Shown here: one piece after another, positions 9,425 to 18,360 of the stretch
Position numbering within the stretch: the stretch's first letter is position 1
Layout of the letters: each line of letters opens with the position of its first letter
NCBI GenBank assembly: GCA_020629965.1
Contig: JAHDCG010000003.1
Coordinates: forward strand, 49,085-113,084
Reading direction: 5' to 3'
DNA length: 64,000 nucleotides
Source: Saprospiraceae bacterium
Lineage (GTDB): Bacteria; Bacteroidota; Bacteroidia; Chitinophagales; Saprospiraceae
Made by a program: the position numbers and the translations under genes
Notes under the pieces: generated by a model
What the model was told of the DNA's origin: nothing
Databases searched by the model: none
The model's input: only the letters and a program-made list of their open reading frames with translations

Positions 9425-9463
9425 AAAAAAGCCGCATTTCCTTTTCGGAAATGCGGCTTTTTT
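9425..9463 (+). terminator. bidirectional terminator between converging genes
   Basis: A 16-bp stem (aaaaagccgcatttcc / ggaaatgcggcttttt) with a five-base loop. T-runs appear in both directions, so it can serve cdsA (+) and the Bax1/YccA gene (-). Confidence 0.9.
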
Positions 9464-9530
9464 ATTTTTAGAATACTGTACGAAAAGCGAGTCCGATTTT
9501 TAGAAAAAGAACAGAAAATCGAAATTTATT

Positions 9531-9570
9531 CTGACTCGACTCTCGACTCTCTCCTGACTCCTCTCTCCTC
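9531..9570 (-). repeat. GA-rich 3'-end array after the YccA-like gene
   Basis: On the minus strand the bases right after the stop of the 9576 gene read as degenerate gaggagagagg / gagagtcgagag units. Same class as the arrays at 7418 and 61140. Confidence 0.55.
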
Positions 9571-9575
9571 AAATC

Positions 9576-10349
9576 TTAATCACTCGAAGACAACTTCGCC
9601 AACAAGCGCAGCAACTCGATGTACAACCAAACGAGGGTAATCAACAGTCCCATTGCGCTGTACCATTCGTAGTATTTCGGGGCGCCGTATTGCTCGCCTT
9701 TTTCAAAATTATCGAAATCCAACAGCAAATTCATGCAGGCGATAACGATGATGAAAAGACTGATACCGATGCCCAACATACCCGTGTCGTGAATGAACGG
9801 CATTTGAATACCGAAGAAGCTCAACACCCAGGTCAGCAGATAAACCAACATGATACCGCCCGTTGCCATGACGACACCCGTGCGAAATTTGCTCGTTACT
9901 TTGATGATTTCGGTCTTGTAAATGAACAGCATCGCAAAGAGCAACGCCACGGTCAAGGATACCGCGCTGAACACGATGCCTTGCCCGAAAGCGTAAGCGT
10001 ATTTTGCCGTGACCGTACCGACAAACAAACCTTCGAGGGCTGCGTAAAGCGGTGCCAAAGTCGGCGACAAATGTTGCTTAAAAGAAGCCCAAATCACCAC
10101 GCCCAGACCGCCGAAGAGACCGCCGTAGAGGAATAAATTGCTCGGCATCACAAAAGCAATCGCCGAGGTCAACAACATAATTCCCAACAAAATGAAGGAC
10201 TTGTTAATCGCGCCCTGCACGGTCATTTTTTCGCGTACCGTGATAAAATCACCGTCTAAAGTATCGGTTTGCGTGCGGGCTGCATCGCGGAATTTATCTT
10301 CATTGAGAAACGGATTTCCGCCGCCGCTAAACATATTTTTTCTTGCCAT
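9576..10349 (-). CDS. Bax inhibitor-1/YccA family membrane protein
   Basis: Multi-pass inner-membrane protein of the BI-1/YccA superfamily. Some bacterial members conduct Ca2+ or modulate FtsH; the role of this branch is not established. The 257 residues begin with a soluble stretch (MARKNMFSGGGNPFLNED), then about seven membrane helices, ending in a charged tail (LLAKLSSSD). Features typical of the Bacteroidota branch are GGLFGGLGVVIWASF and the late LLLDFDNFEKGEQYGAPKYYEWY segment. The start ATG at 10349 is clear. It stands alone between a terminator and dtd. Confidence 0.85.
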   Translation of the reverse strand: MARKNMFSGGGNPFLNEDKFRDAARTQTDTLDGDFITVREKMTVQGAINKSFILLGIMLLTSAIAFVMPSNLFLYGGLFGGLGVVIWASFKQHLSPTLAPLYAALEGLFVGTVTAKYAYAFGQGIVFSAVSLTVALLFAMLFIYKTEIIKVTSKFRTGVVMATGGIMLVYLLTWVLSFFGIQMPFIHDTGMLGIGISLFIIVIACMNLLLDFDNFEKGEQYGAPKYYEWYSAMGLLITLVWLYIELLRLLAKLSSSD

Positions 10350-10446
10350 GAGTCTAATTAATTTAAAGAAATCCCGGTTGGGGTTTCGGTTTTAGAAGTA
10401 ACAAAGATACGAAATCATTAGTTGTACGGCAACGATTAAAGTTATG

Positions 10447-10899
10447 TTACTCCCTGTTTTTGCTGTCGATAATAATCGTAACCGGCCCGTCATTCAGCAA
10501 TTCCACTTTCATGTCCGCGCCGAATTCACCCGTTTGCACTTCCCGCCCGCTGACGAATGCTAATTGCTTCACAAATTTTCCGTAAAGCGGCACGGCAATC
10601 TCGGGCTTAGCCGCTCGGATGTAAGACGGACGATTTCCCTTTTTGGTACTCGCGTGCAATGTAAATTGACTGACCACGATTATTTCGCCGCCGACGTCCC
10701 GCACCGACTTATTCATCACGCCGTTTGCGTCGTTGAATATCCGCAAGCCGCTGATTTTCTTACACAACCATTCGAGGTCTTCGGATGCGTCGGCGGGTTC
10801 TATGCCGAGCAAAATGAGTAATCCCTGACCGATTTCGGATTTGACTTTGCCTTCGATAGTAACGGAGGCACGGGTGACTCTTTGGATGACGGAGCGCAT
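10447..10899 (-). CDS. dtd: D-aminoacyl-tRNA deacylase
   Basis: Hydrolyses D-aminoacyl-tRNAs (and Gly-tRNAAla) to protect translation; cytoplasmic homodimer. It is 150 residues, the normal length. It starts MRSVIQRVTRASV, carries the SQFTL motif (residues ~87-91) and the late NDGPVTIIID segment that holds the cross-subunit Gly-Pro motif. It follows the ABC permease gene on the same strand after a 95-bp gap filled with a TTTTAGA/GTTAGA array, so co-transcription with the exporter is possible but not shown. Confidence 0.96.
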   Translation of the reverse strand: MRSVIQRVTRASVTIEGKVKSEIGQGLLILLGIEPADASEDLEWLCKKISGLRIFNDANGVMNKSVRDVGGEIIVVSQFTLHASTKKGNRPSYIRAAKPEIAVPLYGKFVKQLAFVSGREVQTGEFGADMKVELLNDGPVTIIIDSKNRE

Positions 10900-10906
10900 T
10901 TTTTGA

Positions 10907-10991
10907 GATTTTAGACGTTAGATTTTAGATGTTAGACCGCTTACCAATTATACTTCGCATCGGGCAACCGGCAACTGACAACCGGCAACTA
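10907..10991. repeat. agattttagacgttaga array plus ccggcaact array
   Basis: 10907-10939 is a degenerate repeat of agattttagacgttagattt. 10965-10991 holds three units of aaccggcaact/ctgacaac. On the minus strand both lie between the exporter stop codon and dtd. The first array is the same family, in opposite orientation, as 12396-12432, and the same orientation as 4184-4211. Confidence 0.6.
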
Positions 10992-10993
10992 AA

Positions 10994-12349
10994 CTATTCC
11001 TTCGAAAACAACCACTTCCCAATCTCCTTAAAACTCACCTTCTTGCCGTACATCAAAATACCGACGCGGTAAATTCTGCCCGCCAGCCAAATAAAAAACA
11101 ACGCCGACACAATCAGAATGCCGCCCGACAGCAGCACCTCCCACAGCGGCGGGTCGAAAGGCAGACGCGCGGGCATCAAAATCGGGGAGAAAAACGGAAT
11201 CATCGACAGCCAAAATGCGAGGCTGCCGTCCGGATTATCAATGACCGGTCCCATAAAACTGATGGCCAAAATGACCGGTATCATAATCGGAAAAGTCAGG
11301 GTCTGACTCTCGCCGAGGTCATCACCGACCGCACTGCCGACCGCCGCAAACAACGAAGCGTAAATAAAATAGCCGCCCAAAAAATACACCAAAAAGACGG
11401 GAATAATAAAACTCCAATCCTGCTCCGCCAAGCTGTTAACGATGCCGAAAGCCATTTCCGTCACCTCTTCCTGCTCGGCGGCGGAAAGGTCGCCGCTCAT
11501 GCTCTGCGACTGCGCGGGGTCAACGCCGAAAACGAGCTGCGCCCCGACAGCCACCAACGGAATGAGAATTATCCAAATTGTCAACTGCAAAATACCGACC
11601 GCGCTGACGCCCAAAATTTTGCCGAGCATCAGTTGAAACGGCTTGACGGAAGAAATGACGACCTCGACGATGCGGTTCATTTTTTCTTCCATGACCGAGC
11701 GCATAACTTGCATACCGTACACGATGAGGATGATGTAGATAATCAACGCCATCACAAAACCCATAGCCGTGGCGATTTCCGCACCGTTTTTCTTTTCTTT
11801 TTCGACGATATTTCCGTCTTCATCCACGCTGATTTGCTTTTGCGTCAGTGCAACATCGGCGGAAAATTTCTCCAATATTTTGTCGTCAAAGCCCGCATCT
11901 TTTATTTTTCTGCTCTCGAATTTCTTTTCTATTTTATCTTCAATCGCCCGCTTGTCTCCCAATGAAAGCTGCCCGTCGGAAAAATACTGCGCCCGCACCG
12001 GAGCATCGGCGTTCGGCACCTGCGGAATGTAAACGATGCCGTCGTAGCCCATCTCTCCGTAGCCTTTTTGCAGCGTAGAAAGCGGCCCGGTGACGGCTTT
12101 AAAATTCAGACTTTTACTGTCCGAAATCGGCGCGATGACCTTACCGCCCGCGTCGCGCTCCATCACGATGCCCGACTCGTCCAGCACGGCAATGCGCTTC
12201 GAGCCGTTGTCCCCCATCCCGCCGATGAGCGGCGGCACTATCATCAGCAGACCGAATGCCAAAGGCGTCAGCAGCGTCGTCAGAATAAAGGATTTTTTCT
12301 TGACACGCACCAAAAATTCACGCTGTATAATGAGCCAAAGTTTATTCAT
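10994..12349 (-). CDS. ABC-2 type exporter permease (NatB-like)
   Basis: Membrane half of an ABC exporter paired with the ATPase gene just upstream. The ATG at 12349 (MNKLWLIIQREF) is preferred; an in-frame ATG 42 bases upstream would add a charged, non-conserved leader. The 451-residue protein has one N-terminal membrane helix (about 20-45), a large extracytoplasmic domain (about 50-185), then five more helices, the usual ABC-2/NatB layout. The conserved VMRSVMEEKMNRIVEVVISSVKP segment that contacts the ATPase is present. Family members export Na+, peptides or antibiotics; the substrate here is unknown. Confidence 0.88.
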   Translation of the reverse strand: MNKLWLIIQREFLVRVKKKSFILTTLLTPLAFGLLMIVPPLIGGMGDNGSKRIAVLDESGIVMERDAGGKVIAPISDSKSLNFKAVTGPLSTLQKGYGEMGYDGIVYIPQVPNADAPVRAQYFSDGQLSLGDKRAIEDKIEKKFESRKIKDAGFDDKILEKFSADVALTQKQISVDEDGNIVEKEKKNGAEIATAMGFVMALIIYIILIVYGMQVMRSVMEEKMNRIVEVVISSVKPFQLMLGKILGVSAVGILQLTIWIILIPLVAVGAQLVFGVDPAQSQSMSGDLSAAEQEEVTEMAFGIVNSLAEQDWSFIIPVFLVYFLGGYFIYASLFAAVGSAVGDDLGESQTLTFPIMIPVILAISFMGPVIDNPDGSLAFWLSMIPFFSPILMPARLPFDPPLWEVLLSGGILIVSALFFIWLAGRIYRVGILMYGKKVSFKEIGKWLFSKE

Positions 12350-12395
12350 TTTGTTTAGTTTTTTTTTGTCATAAGCCGCAATCCGTTCCAATCAA

Positions 12396-12432
12396 AAGGG
12401 CAGTCTAAAATCTAAAATCTAACGTCTAAAAT
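12396..12432 (-). repeat. agattttagacgttaga array, inverted copy
   Basis: On the minus strand, seven bases after the ATPase stop codon, the sequence repeats agattttagacgttag and agattttagac. Same family as the arrays at 4184 and 10907 but inverted relative to them. Confidence 0.65.
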
Positions 12433-12439
12433 CTGTCGT

Positions 12440-13351
12440 TCACCCCCTCACCTGCCGGATAAAAATCTCATTCAAAGTCGGTAAAATCTCGTGAAACGAG
12501 CGGATATGCACGCCTTTTTGTATCAAAAATTGCAGCAAAGCATTGGAGGCGGCATCGTCGTCGATTTTCACCAAAATTTCCTGCTCGCGGTGTTCCTGAA
12601 TGGTAAATCTGCTGTTTTGCAAGTCCTCCTGCTCCAATTCCGCCGGCAACTCTCCGCCGTAACCGATACTGAATACGTGCTGTTTAAATTGCTGTTTGAC
12701 GTCGGCGACTTTGCCGTTGAGTACGTTTTTTCCCTTGTTAATGAGCGTGATGTACTCACAAATTTCCTCGACCTGTTCCATGCGGTGCGTCGAAAAAATG
12801 ATGCTGATGCCTTCCTGATTGAGTTGGTAGATTTCGTCTTTGATGAGGTTGGCGTTAATCGGGTCGAGACCGGAGAAGGGTTCGTCCAAAATCAACAACT
12901 TCGGGCGGTGCACGACCGTTGCCACGAACTGAATTTTCTGCTGCATTCCCTTCGAGAGTTCCTCCACTTTTTTATCCCACCAGTCGAGTATTTGAAATTT
13001 TTCCATCCACTCGCGCAGATTTTTCTTTGCCTCCGCTTTCGACATACCTTTGAGCTGCGCGAGATACATCAGTTGCTCGCCGACCTTCATTTTTTTGTAC
13101 AATCCGCGCTCTTCGGGCATGTAACCGATTTGTCCCGGATGGTCGGTGTTGAGTTTTTCTCCGTCAAGATAAACCTGTCCGCTGTCCGCCCGCGTAATGG
13201 TCGTGATGATACGAATGAGCGAAGTTTTGCCCGCTCCGTTGGGACCGAGCAGTCCGTAAATCGAGCCTTTCGGCACCGAAAAACTGACATCATCGACGGC
13301 GCGGTGCTTGTCGTAATTTTTAACTACATTTTCCAAAGTCAGAATGCTCAT
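12440..13351 (-). CDS. ABC transporter ATP-binding protein (NatA-like)
   Basis: Energises the exporter encoded just downstream. In the 303 residues: Walker A GPNGAGKT (36-43), a Q-loop-region MPEERGLY (78-85) of the NatA type, signature LSKGMQQ (132-138), Walker B LLILDEP followed by the D-loop FSGLD (152-163), and the switch His at 189 (STHR). A C-terminal ~80-residue extension (DUF4162-like) follows, as in NatA-type ATPases. The ATG at 13351 fits the conserved start ILTLENVVKNY. The permease starts 90 bases after this stop, separated by a repeat array. Confidence 0.94.
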   Translation of the reverse strand: MSILTLENVVKNYDKHRAVDDVSFSVPKGSIYGLLGPNGAGKTSLIRIITTITRADSGQVYLDGEKLNTDHPGQIGYMPEERGLYKKMKVGEQLMYLAQLKGMSKAEAKKNLREWMEKFQILDWWDKKVEELSKGMQQKIQFVATVVHRPKLLILDEPFSGLDPINANLIKDEIYQLNQEGISIIFSTHRMEQVEEICEYITLINKGKNVLNGKVADVKQQFKQHVFSIGYGGELPAELEQEDLQNSRFTIQEHREQEILVKIDDDAASNALLQFLIQKGVHIRSFHEILPTLNEIFIRQVRG

Positions 13352-13696
13352 AAGCTATTGTTGTTGGTTTGGTAACTTTCGTCGGGCGAATATCCGAAAA
13401 AAGGCGGAGACGGTGCGGGTTTTTCTATGATTGCGGGTTTTATTTCGATGAATGGAGAGGTGAGAGGTGAGAGGAGAGAGGAGAGAGGTGAAAGGAGAGA
13501 GCGGAAAGTGAGGGAACAGGTACCTCAAATGCCAACGGCATGAAGCACATCAGCCCGGTATGCAGTTCCGGAGGAACGGAATGCCGGGGGAGAACGAAAT
13601 GCCCGGGGGGGGGAGGAACGAAGTATCCACAAAAAAAAGCGAATTACCGACCGAAATCGACAACCCGCTTCCAATGTAAACTGCACTTTGCAGATT
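13352..13696. other. intergenic region with GA-rich array and dispersed repeat
   Basis: Upstream of the ATPase gene. 13453-13510 is a purine array built of gagaggtgagagg-like units. 13519-13600 holds a copy of the GCCAACGGCATG repeat (compare 2067 and 34912) followed by ggaacggaatgccggggg and gaacgaaatgcccgg, three rough repeats ending in a run of nine G. No gene seen. Confidence 0.55.
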
Positions 13697-15325
13697 TTAA
13701 CCCGCGACGTCTTTCCCGCCGACGAGATAGTCTTGATATTCTTTCAGTTTTTTCCAGTTGCGGTTAGCGGCAAATTGCGCCTGCTGCGGCCAGGTCGAAG
13801 GGTCGTGAATTTTGTAGCGATTGCCCGCTTTGTGCAAAATTTCCTTGATTTCCTCCGCTTGCGTTTCCGCCAGTTTTTCCCAGGTAGTAATACCCGCGTC
13901 CGCCAAGACCTGTGATATTTTCGGGCCGATACCTTCGATAATTTTTAGGTCGTCCTGCTCGTATTTGTCGAAAGGATTGATTTCGATGCGCTCACTGAAA
14001 TCTAAAGTTTCTTCGCCTTCCGACAGCTCGACAATCGTCTCCGCGTAAGCACCTTCTTCCGCGTCGCTTGTTGTTTCCTCGTTGTCGTCATTTTGAGCTT
14101 CGACCGCTTCTTCTTGTGCTTCGGCTGCGGCGTTTGCTCTGTCGGTTTCTTCGGTTTCTTCCAAAATTTCTTCTACCGCGTCTTCCGCTGCCGCAGTCGT
14201 TGCGTCGTCGGAATTATCGGCATCCAAAATTTCCTCGTTCAGCACATCTTCTTCTTTAGTGACCGGTCTGACCGTCGTAAAACCGACCCGCGCCTGTATT
14301 ACTCTGCCTGCTTCGGGCAGTTTGCGCGACTGCCCCATCAGTTTTTTTGCCTGTCCTTTCCAGTCGTCTTTTTCGATGCGTCCGGGGAAAAATTCGATGG
14401 CTTCCGTCACCGCTTCGATGGCTTCGGGCGAGAGTTCGCTGATTTGTGCGTAGGTGTAAATACCGATATTATTCAGCTTTTTTTCCAAAAACGGACCGAC
14501 ACCGTTGATTAAAGTCAAATCGTCTTTCGCGCCCGCTTCCGCCTCCGGAATGCCCGACCCGATGAGCGCGGTCGCTTTTTTCTGTGCGTCGGTCAATACG
14601 ACGACTTCCTGTAAGACTTCCTCGCCGTTATCCGTCGTATTTTGCACCCCTAAATCAGGTGTCACGGCGGGCGCGGTTTCGCTCAATATCAGTTTTGTGC
14701 CGCTCTTCATTTTATCCAACTCCGCTTTCAGCATCTCGTTTTCGCTGTCGATTTCGCTTAGCTTAGCTTCCATCCGGTTCAGACGCTGCAAGGTTAAGTT
14801 GTGCGTGCTTTGCATTTTGCTGATTTGCTGCAAGGCATTTTGGTCTAAGTTTACCTCGTCGCTCGCCCCGAAAGTTTCGGAGTAGTCGTTGCTCTTCGTT
14901 TTCAGACCGATTATTTGATTGTTCAAATCATCAATCGTACCCGCATAAGACCGCGCGGCGGCGTTCATTTTCTCGATTTCTTCGTTCGCTGCGTAGAGGT
15001 CGGCGTGCAGTTTTTCTTTTTCTTTTTCCAAAATCTCAACGCGCGCATTCAGGTCTTCCGCCGTCAGTTCCGCTTTTTGCAGCGCGGCGGTTTTCAGTTC
15101 GTGTTGCTCTTGCAATGCGGCGAGTTCCGCTTTGGTATTATTCAACTCATGCCGCGCTTGCTTCAGTTCTTTTTTCAATTTCTTGCGGCGACTTCTGCCG
15201 AAAAAATAGGCAATTAAATAGCCCAAAGCAAAAGCCAAAAAGGTCAATATCGCAAAAACGAGTGTGTCTTCGTGCGAATAACCTGCGAATAAATCGTTGA
15301 AAATAAAATCTTTGATGTTTTCCAT
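13697..15325 (-). CDS. membrane-anchored coiled-coil protein with helix-hairpin-helix domains
   Basis: Function not known. The 542 residues comprise one N-terminal membrane helix (about 22-43) followed by RRKK (cytoplasmic side), a long coiled coil (about 50-215), and two helix-hairpin-helix modules. The first is DDLTLINGVGPFLEKKLNNIG (about 263-283); the second is DDLKIIEGIGPKISQVLADAG (about 456-476). They are separated by an acidic, Glu/Ala-rich linker. This 'predicted flap-endonuclease-1-like' HhH type is common in Bacteroidota proteins but has no defined catalytic site. DNA or protein tethering at the membrane is a guess. An OmpA-like gene lies 91 bp upstream on the same strand. Confidence 0.8.
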   Translation of the reverse strand: MENIKDFIFNDLFAGYSHEDTLVFAILTFLAFALGYLIAYFFGRSRRKKLKKELKQARHELNNTKAELAALQEQHELKTAALQKAELTAEDLNARVEILEKEKEKLHADLYAANEEIEKMNAAARSYAGTIDDLNNQIIGLKTKSNDYSETFGASDEVNLDQNALQQISKMQSTHNLTLQRLNRMEAKLSEIDSENEMLKAELDKMKSGTKLILSETAPAVTPDLGVQNTTDNGEEVLQEVVVLTDAQKKATALIGSGIPEAEAGAKDDLTLINGVGPFLEKKLNNIGIYTYAQISELSPEAIEAVTEAIEFFPGRIEKDDWKGQAKKLMGQSRKLPEAGRVIQARVGFTTVRPVTKEEDVLNEEILDADNSDDATTAAAEDAVEEILEETEETDRANAAAEAQEEAVEAQNDDNEETTSDAEEGAYAETIVELSEGEETLDFSERIEINPFDKYEQDDLKIIEGIGPKISQVLADAGITTWEKLAETQAEEIKEILHKAGNRYKIHDPSTWPQQAQFAANRNWKKLKEYQDYLVGGKDVAG

Positions 15326-15416
15326 AGTAGATTGAAATTTAGCGGACTAAAAAATTGTCCGATAATAGTATGTCTAAAAAATAAAAAACGGCTGTCGGTA
15401 ATTGAGTCTTTATTTG

Positions 15417-16322
15417 CTACTCCTCCGCCGGACTCAATTTAAAATTCACCCGTCGGTTCGCCTGTCTGCCCTCTTCATTGTCCGTGCCGTCGGGGTTGGT
15501 ATTTGGTGCTACAGGTTGCTTTTCGCCCATCGAGACGGTGTTTATCGGTGCGGTAATGCCGAGTTCGGTAAAGTATTCTTTGGCGGACTCCGCGCGTTCC
15601 ATACCGAGTTTTTGATTAAACTCTTCCGTGTCGATGCTGTCGGTGTGCCCCACGATAGTAAGCAAATAATCGGGATTGATATCTAAAAACTGCTTGACCG
15701 AGTCGGCATAAGTCACCAACTGAAAACCCGGACGAAACTCCGCCGAACCGAATGCAAAATTCGCATCCGAAAAAGTATTATCTTCAAAACGGTATTGCGG
15801 AATGTCGAATGTCGTCTCCCCTTCCGCGACGGCGGGCGTCCTGATTTTAAAAGCCAAAGGCATTTTCATCTCATCGGCGGAGGCAAGCACACCCGAAGTT
15901 TCGATGCGTTTTTGGTCGATACCGCGCTCTTCCAAAAGCGTTTCCAAATAAGCGGCGCGGGCAATCCCGAGGTTCTCAAAATAACCGGAAGGCATTGCCG
16001 ATTCGTCGCTGTCGTATTTACCGATTATCATCACTTTTTGCCGGGTACTGTCCTGCATAAAATTGACGAGCGCATCCATAAAAGCGATGTTGCTTTCGTT
16101 CAGCGTCGGTTTGATTTTTCCTTTTTCGTAAGAAAATTGGTCGAAAGGTCCCGCAAGTGTATCGCCGTCAAGGGTCAAATAGAGGGTATTGTCTCGCGGC
16201 GGAGGCAGGATTTCGGCGGGCTGTTCGGTATCGCAGTTGCCGCGTGTCTCGCAAACAAAGTACCAACGCCCGAAAATAAAGAACAGACCGAATAGTATCA
16301 GTCCCGTCAGGAAGGCTCTCAT
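15417..16322 (-). CDS. OmpA-family protein with duplicated peptidoglycan-binding-like domain
   Basis: Probably an envelope protein that contacts peptidoglycan. The 301 residues start with a single hydrophobic segment (about 4-20, no lipobox). Two OmpA-like modules follow. The N-terminal one is degenerate (about 70-170: FSYEKGKIKPTLNESNIAFM then IGKYDSDES...ARAAYLETLL). The C-terminal one (about 195-300) is canonical, with VGHTDSIDTEEFNQKLGMERA and the final RQANRRVNF. The first copy lacks the usual final Arg-Arg-Val motif and may not bind the wall. The start is the ATG at 16322. Confidence 0.85.
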   Translation of the reverse strand: MRAFLTGLILFGLFFIFGRWYFVCETRGNCDTEQPAEILPPPRDNTLYLTLDGDTLAGPFDQFSYEKGKIKPTLNESNIAFMDALVNFMQDSTRQKVMIIGKYDSDESAMPSGYFENLGIARAAYLETLLEERGIDQKRIETSGVLASADEMKMPLAFKIRTPAVAEGETTFDIPQYRFEDNTFSDANFAFGSAEFRPGFQLVTYADSVKQFLDINPDYLLTIVGHTDSIDTEEFNQKLGMERAESAKEYFTELGITAPINTVSMGEKQPVAPNTNPDGTDNEEGRQANRRVNFKLSPAEE

Positions 16323-16629
16323 TTAGTATGTTTAGTTAGAAGTCGCGGAAAATTTTCGGCGTTTAAACTGCTGAAAATCCGCTTTTTATGTAGTCTCATT
16401 TTATAAAAGCCTAAAAGTAGCTTATTTACGACAATTCACCAAGAAAAGATTTAAACAGTTAAGATTTAGGGGTAAAAAATTTTCTGTGTAATGATTTTCC
16501 GCCTTGAAGAGAGACGCGCTTTCCCGCGTCTGTACAAAACCGGCTTTCGCTCATTGCCGGAAGGCGAGCAACTGCCCCAACCTTTACACCCCTTTCAACC
16601 CTGACAACCCTTTATAACCCTGACAACCT
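16323..16629. other. intergenic region with palindromic repeat and 3'-end array
   Basis: 16501-16540 is an inverted copy of the agacgcg/cgcgtct palindromic element seen at 2387. 16577-16629 abuts the stop codon of the next minus-strand gene. On that strand it reads aaaggttgtcagggtt, ataaagggttgtcagggttg, aaaggggtg, a C-poor tandem array. No gene seen. Confidence 0.6.
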
Positions 16630-18060
16630 TTAATAACTAAACTCAATCTGCTGCAAAGGAAACCCGAACAAACATTTCTCCTTAATCAAACTCGCCACTT
16701 TCGTCGGCACCAGTTCTTCCCAACCTTCCTCGTCTTCCTGCAACATAAACAGCACTTCTTTACTCCAAATATGCAGCAGGTCGGCGTTAAATTTTTCGAC
16801 ATCGACGATTTGTTTGCTTTTTAAAAGATGTTGGTATAAAAAGGTGACGCCCTCGGGCACCGGCAGATTTTCGGTCGTCATCAGCTCTTCGCTGCCTTCC
16901 TGCAAAGAAGGATAGACGTAAAATTTTGTGTTGCGGGTAAAAATTTCGCCGAAAGCGGCCAACAAACGACCGTCTAAGTTCGCGTAGTATTTATCGTTGA
17001 TGAGGGTCAAAAGTTGCTGCACACCGATGACCAAACCGATGCTCGGAATGCGGTAGTCGGCGAGGTAGTCGATGAGTTTGACGTACTGCTCGCAATTGGA
17101 AAGGACAACGGTATGCCCCATGGTGCAGAGCACATCCGCACGGTCGAGGAAATCTTTTTCGTCCACACCCTCGGCGGCGGTGGCGGATTGCAGATTTTTC
17201 CAGGTAATTTCGGTGAGCAGGGCGGACTTGCGCGGGTCAACGGTTTCTTCGTTTTTAAATTGGTCCCAACTTTCTTTTATCATGTCGATATTAACGACCG
17301 TGGCGGGGCGGAAACTGCCGCGCACTATCATCGTGTGCTTGCGGTACAAAAACTCGGAAGCGTGTATCGGTTGCTTGTCGCGGTTAAACATGGCAACGTC
17401 GGTGAGTCCGTGCTTGATGAGCCACAGACAGATGAGACGATTGTCCAAATCTTCAAAATCGGGACCCGAAAGGCGCACCATGTCGATTTGGATTCTGCCG
17501 CGCAGCGAGTCCGTCAGCGAGACGATGAGTTCTTCCGGATTTTCGTGGTAACGGTAGCAGCCGTATATCATGTTCACGCCCAAAATACCGACCGCCTGCT
17601 GCTGCAGGTGGTTATCGTTATCGAGCATTTTTACGTGGAGAATAATGTCGTTCGGCTCGCCGTCGGGGTCGAGTTGAAAGCGCAGCCCCAGCCATCCGTC
17701 GCCTTTAATGGTACGCGTATAATTTATCGCGGCAATGGTATCGGCAAAGGAGAAAAGCATGGTTTCGGGGCGGTCGTTGCGCAGGCGGCGCAGCATCAGG
17801 TTGTATTCGTGGTCGAGCATTTTGTAAATGCGCGACTCGCAGACGTAGCGACCTTTGACCTCCGGACCGTAAATATCGTCACTCACCAACTTATCGTAGG
17901 CAGACATCGTTTTGGCAATCGTACCCGCCGCCGCACCGACCTGAAAGAAGTAGCGGGCGACCTCCTGCCCGGCACCGATTTCAGCGAAGGCACCGTAAAC
18001 GTTGGCGTCCAGATTGATTTCGAGGGCTTTTTGTTCCGTTTCTAAAAGTTGGCGTGACAT
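16630..18060 (-). CDS. conserved protein of unknown function (SRQLLETEQKAL family)
   Basis: I recognise the N-terminus (SRQLLETEQKALEINLD, then YGAFAEIGAGQEVARYFFQ) as belonging to a widely distributed uncharacterised family of about 470-490 residues. Database labels for it (such as TonB-dependent receptor or a nucleotidyltransferase) are, as far as I recall, not supported by domains. There is no signal peptide and no membrane helix; it is likely cytosolic. Visible features are a Gly-rich VGAAAGTIAKTMSAYDK segment (about residues 40-56), CESRIYKMLDHEYNLM, and a Cys near position 340. The chosen start is ATG 18060; an ATG 36 bases upstream would add MSKGLFHLIQNH. Monocistronic by position. Confidence 0.75.
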   Translation of the reverse strand: MSRQLLETEQKALEINLDANVYGAFAEIGAGQEVARYFFQVGAAAGTIAKTMSAYDKLVSDDIYGPEVKGRYVCESRIYKMLDHEYNLMLRRLRNDRPETMLFSFADTIAAINYTRTIKGDGWLGLRFQLDPDGEPNDIILHVKMLDNDNHLQQQAVGILGVNMIYGCYRYHENPEELIVSLTDSLRGRIQIDMVRLSGPDFEDLDNRLICLWLIKHGLTDVAMFNRDKQPIHASEFLYRKHTMIVRGSFRPATVVNIDMIKESWDQFKNEETVDPRKSALLTEITWKNLQSATAAEGVDEKDFLDRADVLCTMGHTVVLSNCEQYVKLIDYLADYRIPSIGLVIGVQQLLTLINDKYYANLDGRLLAAFGEIFTRNTKFYVYPSLQEGSEELMTTENLPVPEGVTFLYQHLLKSKQIVDVEKFNADLLHIWSKEVLFMLQEDEEGWEELVPTKVASLIKEKCLFGFPLQQIEFSY

Positions 18061-18301
18061 GTGATTTTGTATTAGGTGAAATAGACCTTTTGACATAATA
18101 ATTTGTTAGTTTCTGACAGTGATGTTGATTGCGAATTGGGAAGATTTTACGAAGTAAAATCTAAATCACCCCGACAACTGTACGGGGTCATAAGAATCAG
18201 GTTTAAAAAAGAAAACTATCAGAATCTAATAAAATGTTGCACTAATGAGTTTTGTGTTTTGGGTATAAAATGCGAAAATACGTATTTTCCTTTAAAAAAG
18301 T

Positions 18302-18333
18302 AAAACCGAACCGGAGTGTCCGCGTTCGGTTTT
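18302..18333 (-). terminator. terminator of the T9SS propeller-like gene
   Basis: Ten-base arms (aaaaccgaac / gttcggtttt) enclose a small inner hairpin (cgga/tccg). On the minus strand the hairpin runs into ttttacttttttaaa. It follows the stop at 18361. The rest of 18061-18301 is AT-rich with no gene seen. Confidence 0.85.
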
Positions 18334-18360
18334 GTTTTCTTCTTAACTCTGCCTGTGATC

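Noticed and set aside
17014..18045. 343-codon plus-strand open frame
   Set aside because: Antisense shadow of the conserved 16630-18060 protein; composition implausible.
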